A stretch of DNA of 64,000 nt from Rhineura floridana (GCF_030035675.1 NC_084480.1:20231263-20295262), one strand, 5' to 3'; shown: positions 45,372 through 57,676, numbered from the stretch's first letter. Numbers and translations: made by a program. Notes: generated from the sequence alone by a model not told the origin.

Positions 45372-45812
45372 GGAATGGAAAGATCTGTCAATTTTGGTTC
45401 TCTCAGTTTCTCATTTTTCCAATCTTAAATTCAGTTCTCCACATTTCTGCAGCAATTTGCAGGGTTTTTTAAAAAATCCTCACGCAAATTCTTCAGTATT
45501 GTAGTGCAAATTTCTCCTAATAAACACATTTTTGTAGGCGGTTTTGACTTATACACATTTTTGCAAGCAATTTCTTGTCATATAAGTTATTCTTGTAAGT
45601 CTCTTTCACTCATATATTCATTTTTATGCATGCTTTCTCCTAATGTATGCATTTTTCTAAACATTGGCTGGTGAACTGCATTGAAACATTTGAATAAATT
45701 TGAATTTCAAAGGATGGCTGTGTTTTGGTTCTCATATTGTTTCAGAAAGTGTAAATATTATAGATTCGGCTTGAAATGTGAACTGAATTGAATTTCTCAC
45801 CCATCCGTAGCT
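45372..45812 (+). repeat. AT-rich interspersed repeat, copy C
   Basis: The longest copy of this family. It ends GAATTGAATTTCTCACCCATC, the complement of the start of copy B, which defines one terminus. It contains CACATTTTTGCAAGCAATTT and CTAATGTATGCATTTTTC. Confidence 0.6.
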
Positions 45813-46424
45813 GATGCAAATCATACTTCTGAGAAAATGTTTCAGATTTTTTGAGATCCAGTTTGAAGCATTAGGAAAATCTACAAAAGCAGTTTGTATT
45901 AGAGATGTGTGTGCACAAAGCTATATATCTACTGAATTCCTGAGAGAGGCAGGAAAAGGAAACTGTTGAAAGGGGGTTTAGCTATTGCCTGGGGAACAAC
46001 AAATCTTGTCAATCACAACCCTGATTGGCTTATTCACTTACTGGCTAAAAACCTGAAAGGGCGTGGATTAGAGCCGCCAATACTAACAGAAGTTTGGGGG
46101 GGGGAATGGCTGACATTTTGGTTTATATCTTTTGAGCCAGACCACCTGGAAACTTAATTTTTTAAAAAATGAAAGCTAGGAGTCCAGAGGTGACCCACCT
46201 GGAGACCCAGAGAGGACCCCCAAAAACCAGAGTCTGCGGGTGAAAACCAGAGACCTGGCAACCCTATATGGGGATGATCTGGACACTGCCACATCCCCTG
46301 CTCCCCGTGCACGTTCCCATGCACTATGGTTCCTTATTACCAAGCTTGGTAAGGCCAGGATGGTTTAGTTTAATGGCAGAGCACAGGCTGTGCCTAAGTC
46401 CCAATTTCAATTATTTATAATTAT
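45813..46424. other. No recognisable feature
   Basis: No coding region or named repeat was seen. Confidence 0.5.
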
Positions 46425-48187
46425 CTTTATTTATACCCCCCTTTTTCCAAACTGGAACTCAAGGCGGCTTCCAGATAAAAATAAGTACATATCATTAAGA
46501 ACCTATAAAAATATAAAGCATATAAACATATAAAATCAGCATTAAAACAGGATTAAACTATTAAGATGTTAAAAACAATTACTCTTAAAATACTGCAACC
46601 CAGTTTAGGAGCATACAAGTAAAACAATAACATACACCATCCTCTTCAGTCACTACCCTTAAAACCTTCAGTTCCAAAGGCCTGCCGGAAGAAAAAAGTC
46701 TTTAGCTGTTGGCGGAAAGACTGCACAGAGGAGGCCATTCTTGCCTCCCTAGGGAGGGAGTTCCAGAGACTAGGGGCAGCCACCGAAAAGGCCCTATCTT
46801 GTGTCCCCACCAGTCACACTTGTGAAGGTGTTGGGATTGTGAGAAGGGTCTCTCCTGAAGATCTCAGGGCCCGGGCAGGTTCATATAGGGAGATACGGTC
46901 TGACAAATAGCCTGGACCTAAGCCGTATAGGGCTTTATAGGTCATAACCAGCACTTTGAATTGTGTCCAGAAACAGACTGGCAGCCAGTGGAGCTGTTGC
47001 AGCAGGGGAGTTGTATGGTCCCTGTAACCAGCCCCAGTTAACATTCTGGCTGCAGCTCGTTGCACCAGTTGAAGTTTCCGAACAGTCTTCAAAGGCAGCC
47101 TCACGTAGAGCACGTTACAGTAGTCTAAGCGGGATGTAACTAAGACTCCAGGAACGGGTGCAGTTGGCGCACTAGTCTTAACTGTGCAAAAGCATTCCTG
47201 GCCACCGCAGAAACTTGGGCCTCCAGGTTTAAGGCTGAGTCCAGGAGCACACCCAAACTGCGAACCTGCATCTTCAGGGGGAGTGTAACCCCATCCAGCA
47301 CAGGCTGAACCCCTATTCCCTGATCCGCCTTTCGACTGACTAGGAGCACCTCTGTCTTGTCTGGATTAAGCTTCAGCTTGTTCACCCTCATCCAGTCCAC
47401 CACTGCTATCAGAGACTGGTTTAGAACCGAGACAGTTTCCTTGGAATTAGGTGGAAAGGAGAAGTAGAGTTGGGTGTCATCTGCATACTGATGGCACCGA
47501 ACCCCAAACATCCGGACAACCTCTCCCAGCGGTTTCATGTAGATATTAAATAGCATGGGGGACAAAACTGAACCCTGAGGGACCCCACAGGCCAACGGCC
47601 AAGGAGTCGAACAGGAATCCCCCAGCACCACCTTCTGGGTTCGACCCTCCAGGAAGGAACGGAGCCATCGTAAAACGGTGCCCCCAAGTCCCATCCCAGT
47701 AAGGCGACCCAGAAGGATACCATGGTCGATGGTATCGAAAGCTGCTGCGAGGTCCAACAGAACCAACAGCGACACACTCCCCCTGTCCAGTTCTCTGCAT
47801 AGGTCATCTACCAAGGCGACCAAAGCCGTCTCCGTCCCATAACCAGGTCTGAAACCAGACTGAAATGGATCTAGATAATCTGTTTCATCCAGGAATCCCT
47901 GTAGTTAGGAGGCCACCACACGCTCTATTACCTTGCCCAGGAATGGGATATTAGACACTGGCTGATAATTATCCATAATAGAGGGGTCCAGGGAGGGCTT
48001 TTTCAACAAAGGCCTTACAACTGCCTCCCTGTAGGGAGGCATTGACCACTTCCTTCACCCACTCAGCTGAGCCCCCACTGGCACTTTTAATAAGCCAGGA
48101 AGGGCAAGGGTCTAACAGACATGTGGTGGGCCTCACCTCTCCAAGGATCCTGTCCACATCCTCGGGTTGTACAAGTTGAAAAGAATC
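46425..48187 (-). pseudogene. L2 LINE, reverse transcriptase and 3' end
   Basis: An unbroken 227-residue block (47823-47140) carries [54 protein letters not shown] (YADD active site), NPDKTEVLLVSRK and the SLGVLLDSALNLEAQV stretch. The C-terminal part (47113-46814) has VRKLQLVQRAAARMLTG. A short N-terminal piece is at 48190-47969. The endonuclease is absent. The 3' end differs from the copy at 37814 (GCCGCCTTGAGTTCCAG, then TAAATAAAG), so this is a second L2 subfamily. Confidence 0.9.
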
Positions 48188-48332
48188 CAATCCCTGGCAT
48201 CTCCGTTAAGGATCAGGTACTGTGGGGTTGGGAAAGACCATTCTGCGTCTGACACTCTAGTCAAGAGAAGACAGTACTAGGGTGAATGGGCAAATAGTCT
48301 GAACTGGTATAAAGTAGCTTCCTCTGTTACTA
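48188..48332 (+). mobile_element. tRNA-Ala SINE, head missing
   Basis: It starts at ATCCCTGGCATCTCCG directly at the L2 edge and ends TATAAAGTAGCTTCCTCTG. It lacks the tRNA-like half. Confidence 0.65.
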
Positions 48333-48497
48333 ACCCCACACTCCACGTCAGTAGCCCTTGCATGCACCAACTTAACACATATGCAGGGGCGGGCTGGGAG
48401 CCTGTGCTAGTAATGTTAGCAAAGTGTATAATGGGGTGCAGAGAAGCAATGCGCAGAAGCAGAATTCAAAAAGTAGCATTTTGATGAGGTGTTAGAC

Positions 48498-48819
48498 TCT
48501 TGCATGGAGAATCTCGGGCCCAGGTGCCAAACGTGGCCCTCCAGGTCTTTCTGTATGGCCCTTAGGACTCTCCCCAGGCAATGCCTCTTCTTCAGGCCAT
48601 ACCACTCACTGTCCCTGCTCTGTGACATGCCCCCCCCAGCAACTGTTGTCACTTGGCTAGAATGTGTTCTTGAATTGTGTGTATACGCACCTCTGATTCT
48701 GTCACACCTGTTGCTCCACCCAATTTTGCCTCTGGCCTCACCTGCCACTGGAAGGCAGCCCTTGGAACATTGCCCCCAAGAGAAAGCAGCCCTTGGGTGA
48801 AAAAGGTTCCTCACCCCTG
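48498..48819. mobile_element. Probable hAT miniature
   Basis: The right end read inward is CAGGGGTGAGGAACC, a typical hAT end. Flanks TGTTAGAC (48490-48497) and CGTTAGAC (48820-48827) agree at seven of eight positions. The left terminus is altered. The interior has repeated words GGCCCTCCAGG and GGCCCTTAGG. Confidence 0.6.
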
Positions 48820-48827
48820 CGTTAGAC

Positions 48828-49657
48828 ACTTACTAAAGACTTCTTTCCTTGCCTGGGTTTCCCCAGCCCAGATCACAGCACAGAACACTGTGTATCCTGA
48901 ATAAGAATGGCACGCGTATATTCATGCTTGCCTGCGTGTGCACACACATGCGCGCACACACACACATGGACTCCTCACTAATGCAAGTTCAAGTTTTGGC
49001 TAAGCAAAGTTCTTTCCAGACCACTCAGTGAAGCTAGATCACCTGGAGCTCACTCACTTCAATGGTGGTGAAGTGCTGGAGAGCATCTTCTTTATATTGT
49101 GCCCTTTGCGCTCTGTCTTGTCTTGCAGGTGGCTTTAGCTAAGAAAGCATGGGGTGAGTAGGGAATACAGTCTATGGTGGATGACAAACTGTGTGGCAAT
49201 ATAAATGCCTCAGTGGGAGAAAAAAAATCTCATTTGCCTTTCCTTGCTATTACGTCTTAAACGCAAATGAGAAAAATGCCCTCTGATGTTCATATATATC
49301 ACATTCCAAATGAAACAAGCTAACCTAGTTCTCAAGCACCCACAGGACTCCTAGATCTGTGCTGAAGCAGTTTGCTTTCTTGTTTAACATGATAAAAAGC
49401 TGAAACAGCAGCCACAGTTGTGATTTCATTCCTGAGGTTAAACTCTACCTTAAAACACAGCCCTAAGCAAAAGTAAACCACCCTGCATTCAGAAGAGGCA
49501 CGAAAAAAAACCCCTTCCCTCGTTACTATCCCCTTGTGTTGAGGAATAGAGTTGTAATTGGCCTCTGTTAGCAATATTGAACAAACGAAGACTACATAAA
49601 GATGCCAGTTTTTCAAAGACTTGGGGGCAATACTATGACCCTGCCTTGGCTGTGCTA
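48828..49657. other. No gene; CA run and one splice-like cassette
   Basis: A CACACACACA run lies at about 48938-48966. At 49129-49153 a 25-base segment sits between a strong acceptor-like and a donor-like signal (see findings). Nothing else was recognised. Confidence 0.4.
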
Positions 49658-52600
49658 CAGGGCCTCTGAGAGGAATTTTATCAGGGGGTACAAAGTTTCT
49701 TTTGGCCCCCTTCCCTTCTCCATTAGTCATTCTGTTTTTTTCCACTACGGTTTTATGCCATGAGCTGTAGCCTGTAAGGTCAAAAAGGGTATGGAAGATG
49801 AGAGAGGGGTGGAGTGGAGCGCTCTGTTAATTTTCTGCATTTAAGGCCTTATGCTCTTATGCTCCCTCCACGATAAATATAAATAAATATAAATAAAATA
49901 AAAGAGGATCAGAGATAAGAAAGCACATTTGATTTGAACATCTTTGTTTATGCTACAATACAGATAAGGAGAAAGAATTCACATTGAAACAAGGTAGATA
50001 AACTTACTATTTACTTTAAAAAAAGAGCTTTCCTGGCTTTTTGTGAAAAATTTTGAATCACAGCATGAAAATTAATTGTTCTGGCAATGTTTGATTCAAT
50101 ACTTAGCCTGGCCAAATCCACAAGAGGTTCCTGAGACATTGTAGAACTTAAATAATTCTTAATTAGCTTAAGTTTGCTAAATGACCTCTCTCCAGAAGCT
50201 ACTGTTGCTGGAATTGTTAATAGTATTCTTAAGCTAACACAAACATTTGGAAACAGGTCACCAAGTCTGTACTCTGTTAACAAGTTCAACAGATCTAATA
50301 GCTTTAACTGTGCATTTACAAAATTTGCTTTATGTACTGAGGGTAAATGTTGCATTTCTTTTCCAAAATCACCACCATTAAGGTCAGCAGGATATTGCTC
50401 TGATAAAGATAAAGCTTTTTTCTCCACATCACTTTCGGACATGGTGAGATATTTCCACAAGAAATCAAATTTTCCTGCCAACTGCTTAACAGCATTGAAG
50501 GGGACAGTTAATCCTGCTATAACATTGTCTACCAAAACGTAAAACACACACTTTCTGAAGTAGGCCTCTTCTGGAGTATCATCTGTGTCATTCATTTCTT
50601 CCAAGTTAGCATCAGGTGTGCTGTCGTCATGCGGCCTTGCCCTCTTGCGCCTAACTCCATCACGTCTATGGGAGAGTTTTATTTCTATATTTAGGTTTGA
50701 CGCAACCAATTTGGCTTCATTCCACATGCACTTCCAGTTCTTTCAAAGTTTTGTCAGCTCTGTGAGGAGAGTTTCTATGTTTGCTACTTCAACATCCAGT
50801 GTGGCATCTCTAGCTTGAATGACCTTGCTGCAAATATCTATGCCAGCTAATATTTTGTATCACACGGCTGACATTAACACACAGGCAAAAGATGTCACAT
50901 ATAATAAAACTCCATGGACTTCATTTCTTGTTTTGGCCGTCAAATTTAGTTCTAGGAGGTCTTCCAGTGCTAATTTAATGCCAGGCAAGTGAGCTGCAAA
51001 AGGCTTTACACATTCAACACAATCTGACCATCTTGTTTCAGACATACCATGAAGAGAACAACCAATACGGTTTTGTAATAATTCCCACCGCTTAGCACTG
51101 GAACTGAACAGGTTGTACACAGTTTGAATTGTTCTGGAAAAGGTTATTGCTTCAGGTATGCATTCATTTCCACGTAAGTTGAGTGTGTGACAACTGCATG
51201 GTGAAAAAATTGCTGTTGAGCATTGTTCTTGTATTTTTGCTTGTGCGCCGTTGTATTTTCCGGCCATATTTGCCCCATTATCGTAGCCTTGAGCTCTACA
51301 ATCACTGAGAGGAATAGCATGTTCTTTCAATGTATCAGTTATCAACTGAGCAATTTCTTCCCCTCTTTTGTTGCTACAATCTGCAAACCTGAGAAATCTT
51401 TCTTGAATCTCATACTGTGTTTCTTTTAAAAGTACGTATCTCAAAAGAAATGTTGTTTGTTCAATATGTGAAGAATCTGGTGTGGAATCTACTATTATTG
51501 CAAAGTACTTTGCAGATTGCCTCTCAAGCAAAATGTGTTGTTTCACAAGATTCGAGCATTCTGCAATAAATTCATTTTGTGAGTCAGGGGACAGATAATG
51601 AACTTGAAGCCGCTCACTCCTTTTCTGTGACTCCTCTACACTTAGCACATGTTCCTGAAGGATGGGGTCCCACCTGGAGAGCAGTTCAATGAGTCCTAAA
51701 AAGTTTCCATTGTTTGAATCACCAATTCGATGGGATGAACCAGTAAATGCTAGACCACGTTCTCCCAAGAAGAGTACAACATCGATGATGCGCTTTAAAA
51801 GGCTGTACCATTTCACAGCTTCAGTTCTGATTGACGCTTCTAAGATGATGTCAACTCCTGTCTCAGACAGCAGGCGCCTTTCTAGTTCTTGCCAAGCTAG
51901 GTAACATTCTCTGTGAATATTGCCTTTTTCATGTTTTGGGATCCTGTAGGAAAGTTTCCGCCACTTCCCATTAGAATCCCAGCCTTCAGCAGATACCAGT
52001 GCAGACTTAGACACAGAAGTGCTAGTCTTGACTGTCTTGTGCCAAAATAATCGACATGGAAAGCAATATAAAGCTTGTTTCTGTTGACTCCAGACAAGCC
52101 AGTCTCTTACATGTAGTTCTCCATTAGTGCTTTGAAATTTCAGTATGCTTTCTGGGAACACTTGATTGCAGGTGTCTTTTGGGAATGTTTTAGGCAGAGG
52201 GATGTGACCATTCGTAACATACTTTTCTATTTCCTTTTGACATGGAAACTCGGTTGTGATACATCCAATGTCAAGGCCTACATTATGATTACTCTTCTCA
52301 TCTTCCAAATTCACTTCCACATGCGTCTGTATGTCTGTTTCTTTCTGTTTTCCATTTTCATTTTCTGCATCTGCCCCATCATCAGAATACTGTGCATGAT
52401 TACCCAAATCAACTGGTCCTTGTTTGGGGATGAGGTTTCCAACAGTTTCTTCTTGCTCCAATTCTGTAGGTGAGTTCAATGAAATTTTTTTGAAGCCGCA
52501 CTTAATCCAAATTAAAAGAGCGTTTGTTGACCACTTTTTTCATTTTCCTCTCGTTCTTTCTTTTCTTTTCTGGGCTCCTGATTTGTGAGTATACATTTTG

Positions 52601-53075
52601 GAGAGATGATTCTCTCATCATGATATGGTTTAAAGCTTCACACTGCTTACCTTATATGAGCCCTCAAACTGCATTTTTCCTTTCATACTAAAGGGGAAGG
52701 GTTAATCTAGCTTCCTAATGACCACACCCTCTTAAGGTCAGAGTATTTCTTCCTCTTGTTACCTTGGCCACCAAGCATGCTCAGTTTCTTCCAGAGTAAG
52801 TTTCATAAAAAATGAAAAAAATCCTCAAGTTTGATTATTTGTATTTTCAGACTCCAACAGAAATACAAATCTTTGTTTGAACAATTTTATGCTTTTTTGC
52901 ACAAGTTAGGGGGGAAAGAAAAAAAAGCACCAGCAGGCTTGCAGAATGGGAGCCAGCAGGAAATGACATAACAAAGGGAGGAAAAGCGAGCTCCCCTTCT
53001 TTGGCTCCCAGCCCCCCTTTTTGACCCCGGGCCCAGGTACGATGTACCCCCTGCACCCCCGTCTCATGGGCCCTG
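49658..53075 (-). mobile_element. Full-length hAT DNA transposon (3.4 kb)
   Basis: Terminal inverted repeats: left CAGGGCCTCTGAGAGG and right, read inward, CAGGGCCCATGAGACG. CAGGGGGTACA recurs at about the same distance inside both ends. The transposase lies between them. The 8-base flanks CTGTGCTA and CACTAGGA do not match, so the target duplication is lost or the edges are off by a few bases. The length suits an autonomous hAT. Confidence 0.85.
50011..52596 (-). pseudogene. hAT transposase, lightly damaged
   Basis: The protein family is the hAT group with a TTF-type zinc finger and a DUF4371-like catalytic part, related to vertebrate ZMYM1-like sequences. Motifs in order: start at ATG 52596 with KSGAQKRKE; finger region LHVRDWLVWSQQKQALYCFP; first acidic position in FAIIVDSTPDSSHIEQTTF; GYDNGANMAGKYNGAQAKI; CSCHTLNLRG; ETRWSDCVECVKPF; and the C-terminal dimerisation block ASGERSFSKLKLIKNYLSST with ARLSIESNI. 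Damage: one frameshift in the first 40 codons (between about 52560 and 52490) and two in-frame TGA codons at 50860 and 50743. The remaining frame is open over some 820 codons. Transposition would need all three repaired, so it is probably inactive but fairly young. Confidence 0.9.
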
Positions 53076-53083
53076 CACTAGGA

Positions 53084-55079
53084 CATGCCTCTATGACATC
53101 ACTAGAGCCCGCCCTTGAAATCTCAGGTTTTGAGATGCTTCTGACCCAGCAACCCTAAATTTGATTTATTTGTGACAGTTGTATCCTAATCTTCCTCAAA
53201 CTTTGGGTCGGAAAAATATACAGTGCAGTGTGTATCCCAGAATTCTGCAGGAGGGCAAGGAAGCCAGGGAACATTGTCCTGGCAGTAGAATTCAGGCTCT
53301 TGAGAATCCCAGTTTCTATTTTTCAAGAGGCCAGGAGTGAACCATATTCTATACTTGAGAGTACGGGGACCTTGAGAAATCATAGAAGCCAGGGGACTTG
53401 CTGATAAAGATTTCTAGTAACTGGGTGTGGGACTTCAGAGCCCATTTCTTCTTTGCCCTGCCCCATAACTGCCAGATGCAGGAAAGCATTGCAGAACACA
53501 TTGTGCAAGAACAAGGGAAATCATGCAAATCTGCTTAGTTTGCATAATTTATGCAGGTTGCAAAATTTAGTTTTTCTTGTTGAACAATTTTGATTAAGTT
53601 GGTACTTTTAAAAAAAGCACAGATCACCTAGTGGCCTTGTGTATCTTATTTTACTTTACATTATCCTCACCACAATGCTGCAAGCTAGGTTAGGCTTATA
53701 GAAAATGACTTTCCCAAGAGCTTCATGGTGGTCCAGTCAATGTGGGCATGAATCAAACAAGGCTGACGCTTTCTCCTCCTCTTAGCATTCATTCTGCCTC
53801 GCCTATCTTTTTCTTTCTCCTCTAGTGGCAGCAGCTGGAAGGAATAAATTCAGGATTGTGCTGGAAATATATACGGCATATACATTATGTAGAGTGGTTC
53901 TGAACTTGACAGCTATAAAAGATGTTACTGAATGAATTTTAAGCTTTCCCAGTAACCATTTGGAAAAACTTTTACTTCCAACATTAAAGCAACTGTAAAA
54001 TCAATTTTCTTGGCCCAGGCTGTGCACTGCAAACAATTACTATCTATTAATATCAGGTTGGCACATGTAAGATGTGCACATAGAGGAGAGATAGCACTCA
54101 CCATATAATTAGTATATCAGGAGCTTGGGTGCACCTGCTGTAGTTCAGGTTATGTTGGAATTTTCTTCTCTTTTTTTTTCAGATGCTGCAAATTTCTGTG
54201 TCTGAATATAGAATCCAATTAAAAGAAAAACAGGGGTGACAGAGCACTTCAGATTTCCTGATCACCAATAAAAATTTCTCCATCAATAATTTACAATATT
54301 GTAAGAAGTATTAAAATGCCATAGATGTAATTGCAGGATTTCACGACATGCCATGGAACGTTTCTTTAAAAGCCTGCACTCCCCACTGGCAGATTCTCTT
54401 CCCCCATCTGCCCCATTGCTGTGACAAATGATTGGTCCTCCTCCTCATGAATGCACACATATAGCCCCCTGCATGCATTACTCAGGTAAAAGGGGGGATC
54501 ATGTAATTATAGGCAGTGGGGTCTGGCCCTGGCATAAGGCAAGCTGTCTGTCCCCTCTTGCAAATGTCCAGTGAAGAATTCTCTGTGTAAGCAGCTGTAT
54601 GAAGGATAGGGTGGGAGAGAAATGCAGTTGGCTTCACCTTTTAATATGAATGTATCTAAATTGCACTTCCTGAAAGAATCCATGGACCAGAACAAAATCC
54701 AGATGACATACAAACATTTCCCAAGGCATGTTTGATAAGTATATTGACTGAGAAATATGCACAGTTCCCTCTTCATGGAAAGTTAATGTGCACATTCTCC
54801 ATGAGGCCTGGTGAATGTGCACAATGGCTGGTTATTATGCGTATTAACAGCTCAACTTACATTCCCTTCAATATATATATATATAAGGACTTCTTTTTTT
54901 AAAAAAATTGCAAACTGATGCAGAAAGTTGGAGATCTCAACTTGATTGAAAAGGGGACTTTGCATGTATGAACAAAAATAATATAATTTATGGTGATAGA
55001 TTTTTCATATTATTCCAGAGACAATGCTGTTTCATTCAGCTAGTAGATAGCAAGTGCACAGAACTCAGTTGATGTACAT
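53084..55079. other. Mostly unassigned; one old tRNA-SINE trace
   Basis: Between about 53650 and 53790 the minus strand resembles a decayed L2-tailed tRNA SINE (GAAGCTCTTGGGAAAGTC, then AGCATTGTGGTGAGGATAAT). Elsewhere no gene or named repeat was seen. Confidence 0.4.
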
Positions 55080-55380
55080 TAATTTTATTTATTTATGCAA
55101 AACTTTATACCCTACTCTTCTTCTCTAAAAAAGAGTCACTCAAAGTGGCTTATAATATATATATATAAAACTAAAAATAACCCTTCATTAAAACACGACC
55201 AGACTAAAAGAGCAAGAACGCAGAGTCAAAACTAACACTCCATAAATTATATTAAGCAACAACAGAATAAAAAGCTTCTTTCAAGAGAAATGCCTTCAGT
55301 TCCCAGTGGAACACAAGTAGAAAAGGAGATAATCTAATCTGTTGGGGCACAGAGTTCCACATATAGGCTGCCATGTGTGA
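55080..55380 (-). mobile_element. L2/CR1-like LINE 3' remnant
   Basis: A reversed tail (ATTTATTTAT at the left), then AAGCTTCTTTC-to-GAGTTCCAC words in the order seen in L2 untranslated regions. It is old and diverged. Confidence 0.5.
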
Positions 55381-55384
55381 ACCA

Positions 55385-55560
55385 CTCTGCAGACTCCATC
55401 TGCACTATACATTTAAAGCAGCATGATACCACTTTCAACAACCATGGCTTCCCGCAGAGAATCCTAGGAACTGTCATTCGTTGCTGAGAGTTGAGGGTGC
55501 TGAAAGTTGTTAGGGGACCCCTGTTCCTTTCACAGAGCTTCTGTTCCCAGAGTTCACTGG
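55385..55560. mobile_element. Large hAT-like foldback MITE, left half only
   Basis: CCATCTGCACTATACATTTA, AAGCAGCATGATACCAC and GAATCCTAGGAACTG match the left arm of 63387-63849. The return arm is missing. Confidence 0.65.
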
Positions 55561-55789
55561 CACAAGACATTCTTAAGTAATAGTTGTGTGTCCAAATAGA
55601 CACCTAGTCCTAGCTTTTGGACACCCAGTGGAGGCAAACAGACACAGTGAACCAAGAACACAAATTCAGATTGGAGAGCCACTGAAACACAGATTAGAGG
55701 TAAGTAATTTTAGTGAAATTGAATAGAAACAGTAGAATATAAGGGCACATTACACAATAATTCTCAGGGTTATAACAAACCACTAGTTT

Positions 55790-55945
55790 TTATTATTTAT
55801 TACATTTATACCTCACCTTTCTTTCACCATGGAACCCAATGCGGCATACATGTGGTTTCCAGGCAGTCTCCCATCCAGGCACTGATCAGACCCAGACCTG
55901 CTTAGCTTCAGCAAGGTGGTGGCCTCATGTGCCTTCAGACCATAG
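55790..55945 (-). mobile_element. 5S-like-headed SINE with L2-like tail
   Basis: Minus strand: TATGGTCTGAAGGCACATGA, GAAGCTAAGCAGGTCTGGGT, CAGTGCCTGGATGGGAGACT, TGCCTGG, a layout recalling 5S rRNA but far more diverged than at 42900. It then reads ATGTATGCCGCATTGGG, TGAAAGAAAGGTGAGGTATA and an AATGTAATAAATAATAA tail of L2 type. Confidence 0.7.
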
Positions 55946-56682
55946 CGTGGGACTTAGGTTTTCTGAAAAACTTCTTAACAAAATCTGTCTCCCTGTACAC
56001 TGCGATGTCTGGTTCCCTTATCTTCAATCTTTTTTTTTTCATAAGAACTCTGCTGCAGCATGGTGTGGATCATAAACAGAAGTTTTTAATTTTAATTTGC
56101 TTTTTAATTCATGTTATTTACTGGTGGGTGGGCAGGCTAGTAAGAATTCTGCTAGGCTAGTAACTTGTGTAGATGCATTTGCAAGGCTGTATTCGGTACC
56201 TATTTTTGTTTTGTTATGTTTTTAGTCTGAACCACTTTCACTTCAGTCCAAATGCCAGGGCTTGTACACGGTAGAGAGGCTTCCATGTGCAAGCCATTGG
56301 AATGAAAAAATGGACACCCAGTCACAATTCATTAAAAAAATGCCCTTCCCTGGCAAGAAGGATGGATTGTTAAACCACAATCTTGGAACTGTAGCTCTCC
56401 CTTCTCCTCCACTGTTAATGCCCCACACCCTCCCCAAATCTGCTCTGGAGGGTTGGGGGACCCCTATAACTGATGTAGGGGGTGCACAGGGGGAGGGGAG
56501 GAGAAAGAAGTTCTATTGCACAAGCAGAAATCCTTGCACTGATGGAACTAATTAGCACTACATTGAATACTCCAAGCAGGACTTAGTTGAAGACAACCCT
56601 TTATCATTACCCCTGGAACGTTTCAAATTTAACATCCTTCCTGAGCTAGGTTTTACACATAGCTGCACTGAACACCAAGCAC
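55946..56682. other. No recognisable feature
   Basis: No coding region or named repeat was seen. Confidence 0.5.
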
Positions 56683-56805
56683 GATGGGTTATTTCCAATT
56701 GGGTTCTACTCAGGGTAGGCCCACTGAAACCAATGGACCTATGTTAGCCATGTCTATTAGCTTCAGTGGGTCTACTCTGAACAGGACTAAGATTAAATAC
56801 CATCT
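56683..56805. mobile_element. Foldback MITE with ACTCAGAGTAGACCCA arms, copy 2
   Basis: GTTCTACTCAGGGTAGGCCC pairs with GGGTCTACTCTGAACAGGAC. The outer ends GATGGGTTATTTCC and, from the right, GATGGTATTTAATC agree better than in copy 1. Confidence 0.75.
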
Positions 56806-57146
56806 AAACAGTCTTGCAGACAAATCTGAAGAGGGAAATAATTGGGTAAGAAGAACACTGTTGCATAAGACAAATGTGCGTCTAGTCCAGCTATCCTGAT
56901 CCCCACATTAACCAACCTGATTCTGAGACACCCCTTAAGCAGGATACAAAGGCAATAGCCCTTTCGTGTATTTGCTCTCCAGCAACTGGCAGGAATAGTG
57001 GCGGCTGGTTGCTCCATGCCAGTGGCGCAGTGGAATCCGTTCTGGGGTTTAGTCCAAACTTTCAAGAAGCTGCCCAAATTCAGTCTAAAACCTGGAGTGA
57101 AGTCCACTGCCCCACTGACATGGAGCCACCTGCTGCCATTGAATAG
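56806..57146. other. No recognisable feature
   Basis: No coding region or named repeat was seen. Confidence 0.45.
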
Positions 57147-57341
57147 GAACATAGGAAACTGGCTTATATCAAGTCAGTCCATTGGTCCACTTAGCTTCAC
57201 CTTGTCTACAATGACTGGTAGCATCTCTCCAGGAATTCAGGCAGGAGTCTTTCCCAGTCTGACCTGGGAGTGGCAGGGATTAAATTAGGGGCCTTCTGCA
57301 TGCAAATCATGTGCTGTATCACTGAGCTACAGCTTTTCAGG
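57147..57341 (-). mobile_element. tRNA-Ala-headed SINE with CR1-like tail
   Basis: Minus strand: GAAAAGCTGTAGCTCAGTG, TTGCATGCAGAAGGCCCC, a decayed B box, GACTCCTGCCTGAATTCC, and the tail ATATAAGCCAGTTTCCTATG followed by TTCCTATTC. Confidence 0.85.
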
Positions 57342-57538
57342 AGCATTCCGCCACCGAAGTTTGACAATTTCACATAGCCTTCATGACTAGTACCTATTGA
57401 TTGGGTCGTCCTCCATGAATTGGTCTGTTAGCTAAAGGTGGGACTCCACTGGTTGGCCAAGACTTCTTTGCTCCTCCTCATGACAACCAGAAACTTGTCA
57501 TCTCTCCCCTCTCCCCCTACTCTCTATATGTACTAGAC

Positions 57539-57676
57539 CAGCCTTTCCCAACCAGTGTGCCTCCAGATGTTGTTGGACCACAATTCCCATCTTTCCTGAT
57601 CATTGGCAATGCTGGCTGAGGCTGATGGGAGTTGTGGTCCAGCAACATCTGGAGGCACACTGGTTGGGAAAGGGTG
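57539..57676. mobile_element. hAT foldback MITE with exact 8-bp duplication
   Basis: The ends are CAGCCTTTCCCAACCAGTGT and, from the right, CACCCTTTCCCAACCAGTGT. Flanks TACTAGAC at 57531-57538 and 57677-57684 are identical. The element is a near-complete hairpin and belongs with the more eroded copies at 3695 and 44067. Confidence 0.88.

Noticed and set aside
50011-52596. A domesticated host gene of ZMYM1 type
   Set aside because: Terminal inverted repeats close by, two in-frame stops and an early frameshift fit a transposon copy better than a conserved gene.
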